Of a stretch of 32,277 bases of DNA, positions 30,396-32,277 are shown piece by piece. Both the position numbers and the translations under genes were made by a program. Under the pieces are notes generated by a model. It saw only the letters and a list, made by a program, of their open reading frames with translations. It was not told the origin of the DNA and did no database searches. Source of the stretch: Patescibacteria group bacterium (GTDB taxonomy: Bacteria; Patescibacteriota; Patescibacteriia; UBA2591; JAQUPP01); assembly GCA_028717225.1 (NCBI GenBank), contig JAQUOF010000007.1:1-32277 (forward strand), read 5' to 3'. Within the stretch, counting starts at the first letter, position 1, and each line of letters opens with the position of its first letter.

Positions 30396-30424
30396 TTATC
30401 TTTTTTTTGTTTTTATGTTATAAT
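30396..30424 (+). promoter_or_regulatory. Likely aspS promoter (extended -10)
   Basis: TGTTATAAT: consensus TATAAT (30419-30424) with TG one base upstream. The -35 TTATCT (30396-30401) is weak at 17 bp. Confidence 0.6.
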
Positions 30425-30430
30425 AGAATA

Positions 30431-30511
30431 GTTCTTGGTTATTAGTTTAAAGTTTTTGGTTTTAACTAATAACTGAATAACTATAACTAATAACTATCAA
30501 CTAAAAACTGT
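30431..30511. repeat. AT-rich repeat in the aspS leader
   Basis: Units such as CTTGGTTATTAGTTT, AACTAATAACTG, AACTATAACTAATAACTATC and AACTAAAAACTG. The left part is roughly complementary to the right, so the aspS 5' UTR could fold into a long hairpin. Related to 21071-21145. Confidence 0.6.
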
Positions 30512-30517
30512 TTCAGT

Positions 30518-31912
30518 ATGAAAAGAACATGGATAAAAGACACAATTAATAATGTTGGACAAGAAGTCAAGCTCTGCGGCTGGGTTAATACCCGCCGAAA
30601 TATGGGCCAAATGGTTTTTATTGACTTGCGCGACCGATCCGGATTGGCTCAAATTGTTTTTATTCCAAAAGAGCTGGATGAAATTTCTCAAGAAGCGGCA
30701 AAAAAAATCCGCCCTGAATTTGTGGTGGAAATTAAAGGAATGGTAAACGCCCGGCCCAAAAATCAAGTTAATGCTAATTTAACAACCGGCACTGTGGAAA
30801 TTTTGGCCAAAAAATTGACCATTCTCTCCGAAGCCAAAACGCCGCCTTTTGAAATTGATAATGAAACTTTAAAAGCCAATGAAGAACTGCGGCTTAAATA
30901 CCGCTACCTTGATTTGCGACATGAAAGAATGAAAAATAATCTGATTCTCCGCAGCCAAGTCACTAATTTTTTCCGCGAATATTTGAATAAAAATGACTTT
31001 TTGGAAATAGATACGCCGATTTTGACCAAAGGAACTCCGGAAGGAGCCCGCGAATATATTATTCCTTCCAGATTATATCCGGGAAATTTTTATGTTTTAC
31101 CGCAATCTCCTCAACAATTCAAACAGCTTTTGATGGTTGCCGGCGTAGACCGCTATTTCCAACTTGCCCGCTGTTTTCGCGATGAAGACACTCGCGGCGA
31201 CCGCCAACCGGAATTCACTCAACTTGATATTGAAATGAGTTTTATTGACGAAGAAGATATTTTATCTTTGATTGAAAAAATGATGATTGATTTGATTGAA
31301 AAAATATTACCCGCCAAAAAAATCACCGCCAAACCTTTTCCTCGTTTAACTTATGCCGAGGCGATGGAAAAATATAAAACCGACAAACCTGATTTAAGAA
31401 AAGACAAAAATGATCCTGACGAATTGGCTTTTTGCTGGGTTGTTGATATGCCGCTTTTTGAATATTCAGAAATAGAAAAAAAATTAGTTTCTTGCCATCA
31501 CCCATTTACTCATCCCAAAGACGAAGATTTGAATACTTTTGAAAAAGAACCATTGAAAGCCAGAGCCAAAGCTTATGACCTTGCCTTGAACGGTACGGAA
31601 ATTTTCGGCGGCAGCATCAGAATTCATCAGCCGGATTTACAAAATAAAATTTTCAAAATTCTTGGCATTGAATCAAGCGAAATTGAACGCCGATTCGGCC
31701 ATATCTTGGAAGCTTTCCAATATGGCGCTCCTCCACACGGCGGAATTGCCTTAGGATTGGACAGATTGATAATGATTTTAACCAATGAACCGAATATTCG
31801 CGAGGTTATTCCTTTTCCAAAAACCGCTGATGCTAAAGATTTAATGATGGGCGCGCCCACGCCATTAAGTAAAAAAAGTCTTCAAGAAAATCATCTTGAA
31901 ATTACCAAATAG
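30518..31912 (+). CDS. aspS: Aspartyl-tRNA synthetase lacking the GAD domain
   Basis: A class II synthetase that charges tRNA-Asp. The OB-fold starts VKLCGWVNTRRNMGQMVFID. Motif 2 is FQLARCFRDEDTRGDRQPEF and QLDIEMSF follows. Motif 3 is GIALGLDRLIMIL. Bacterial AspRS is about 590 residues with a GAD domain inserted between YGSDKPDLR and WVxDFPxFE. Here KYKTDKPDLRKDKNDPDELA runs straight into FCWVVDMPLFEY, so that domain is missing and the protein is 464 residues. The bacterial-type flanks show it is a reduced bacterial enzyme rather than an archaeal one. Confidence 0.93.
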   Translation: MKRTWIKDTINNVGQEVKLCGWVNTRRNMGQMVFIDLRDRSGLAQIVFIPKELDEISQEAAKKIRPEFVVEIKGMVNARPKNQVNANLTTGTVEILAKKLTILSEAKTPPFEIDNETLKANEELRLKYRYLDLRHERMKNNLILRSQVTNFFREYLNKNDFLEIDTPILTKGTPEGAREYIIPSRLYPGNFYVLPQSPQQFKQLLMVAGVDRYFQLARCFRDEDTRGDRQPEFTQLDIEMSFIDEEDILSLIEKMMIDLIEKILPAKKITAKPFPRLTYAEAMEKYKTDKPDLRKDKNDPDELAFCWVVDMPLFEYSEIEKKLVSCHHPFTHPKDEDLNTFEKEPLKARAKAYDLALNGTEIFGGSIRIHQPDLQNKIFKILGIESSEIERRFGHILEAFQYGAPPHGGIALGLDRLIMILTNEPNIREVIPFPKTADAKDLMMGAPTPLSKKSLQENHLEITK

Positions 31913-31921
31913 CTGACTAAA

Positions 31922-32277
31922 ATGCGTATTATAAAATTAGCTTTCCAAAATTTTTTCCGCAATCTTCCTTTGTCTTTAACCAGCATTTTAATAATGCTTT
32001 TAATGCTTTTTTCATTAAGTTTTCTTTCCATAATTAATATTTTGGCTCAAGAAACACTGAATTCTTTCAAGGATAAATTTGATTTAAGCGTTTATTTCAA
32101 ACAAAATGTTGACGAAAATCAAATTAATTTATTCCGTTCAGAACTGGAAAATATGGTTGAAGTAAAAGAAGTTCATTACATTACTCCGCAACAAGCTTTG
32201 GAACAATTCAAAAGCAAGCATCAAGATGTTTTAACCCAAAAATCATTGGAAGAACTGAATGACAATCCTCTCAGTTC
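31922..32277 (+). CDS. ftsX: Cell-division ABC-transporter permease FtsX, N-terminal part
   Basis: An open frame from the ATG at 31922 to the window end (118 full codons). MRIIKLAFQNFFRNLPLSLT, the membrane helix SILIMLLMLFSLSFLSIINI, and the extracellular start KDKFDLSVYFKQNVDENQI then VKEVHYITPQQALEQFK are FtsX signatures. FtsX pairs with the ATPase FtsE to activate peptidoglycan hydrolases at division. It starts 9 bp after aspS. ftsE is not upstream here. Confidence 0.88.
   Translation, partial: MRIIKLAFQNFFRNLPLSLTSILIMLLMLFSLSFLSIINILAQETLNSFKDKFDLSVYFKQNVDENQINLFRSELENMVEVKEVHYITPQQALEQFKSKHQDVLTQKSLEELNDNPLS

Noticed and set aside
31627-31860. Minus-strand ORF inside aspS
   Set aside because: Antisense to conserved AspRS motif 3. 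A shadow.

Overview
The window looks like a chromosomal piece of a Candidate Phyla Radiation (Patescibacteria, Parcubacteria-like) bacterium. I infer this from the AT-rich sequence, the tightly packed housekeeping genes with no amino-acid or nucleotide biosynthesis, a class III (anaerobic) ribonucleotide reductase, a comEC split into two genes, very short genes for some normally large proteins (AspRS lacks its GAD insertion domain), several uncharacterised protein families that I associate from memory with Parcubacteria, and small palindromic or heptamer/octamer repeats that have entered genes. There is no rRNA, CRISPR array or transposase. I made no database comparison.

Layout. Bases 1-26153 are mostly minus strand; 26316 to the end is mostly plus. 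1-2870 holds a pilus block (a partial four-helix-bundle protein, two pseudopilins, prepilin peptidase, GT2 glycosyltransferase). 2921-5758 holds the split DNA-uptake genes (MBL protein and ComEC) and a membrane protein. 5812-6910 is prfB with its programmed +1 frameshift. 7529-16009 runs through htrA, nrdG/nrdD, a CvpA-like gene, metG, rsmI and a membrane protein. dnaJ follows. 17958-18502 holds tRNA-Trp, rpmG (L33), tRNA-Thr(TGT), tRNA-Tyr and tRNA-Thr(GGT). Then come tpiA, a D-Ala-D-Ala carboxypeptidase, a FemAB-like transferase, recR and dnaB. 24499-25113 is a disturbed tRNA-Lys locus with a GIY-YIG nuclease gene. The plus-strand part carries an antiporter with asnS, tRNA-Asn, aspS and the start of ftsX.

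Scattered between these are seven short single-gene transcription units of unknown function (starts at 7058, 17815, 20055, 26153, 26316, 30024 and 30309). Each has a clear TTGACA promoter, mostly with an extended -10, a strong Shine-Dalgarno and usually its own hairpin terminator. The housekeeping genes rarely show such signals, so these look like separately and strongly expressed lineage-specific genes.

The most interesting items are: (1) the tRNA-Lys locus, where a small GIY-YIG gene lies between a broken and an intact tRNA-Lys, with a 53-nt direct repeat ending in the tRNA head, an internally deleted sister unit, and a 16-bp palindrome replacing the tRNA anticodon-arm palindrome; (2) a possible attenuator between asnS and tRNA-Asn: a 19-codon leader with five consecutive Asn codons, a terminator hairpin and a competing pairing; (3) two ~112-bp inverted-repeat elements sharing a 15-bp core palindrome; (4) repeats inserted in frame inside two enzymes; (5) half of the tRNAs lacking U55; (6) an RF2 frameshift site with a hairpin in place of the usual internal Shine-Dalgarno.
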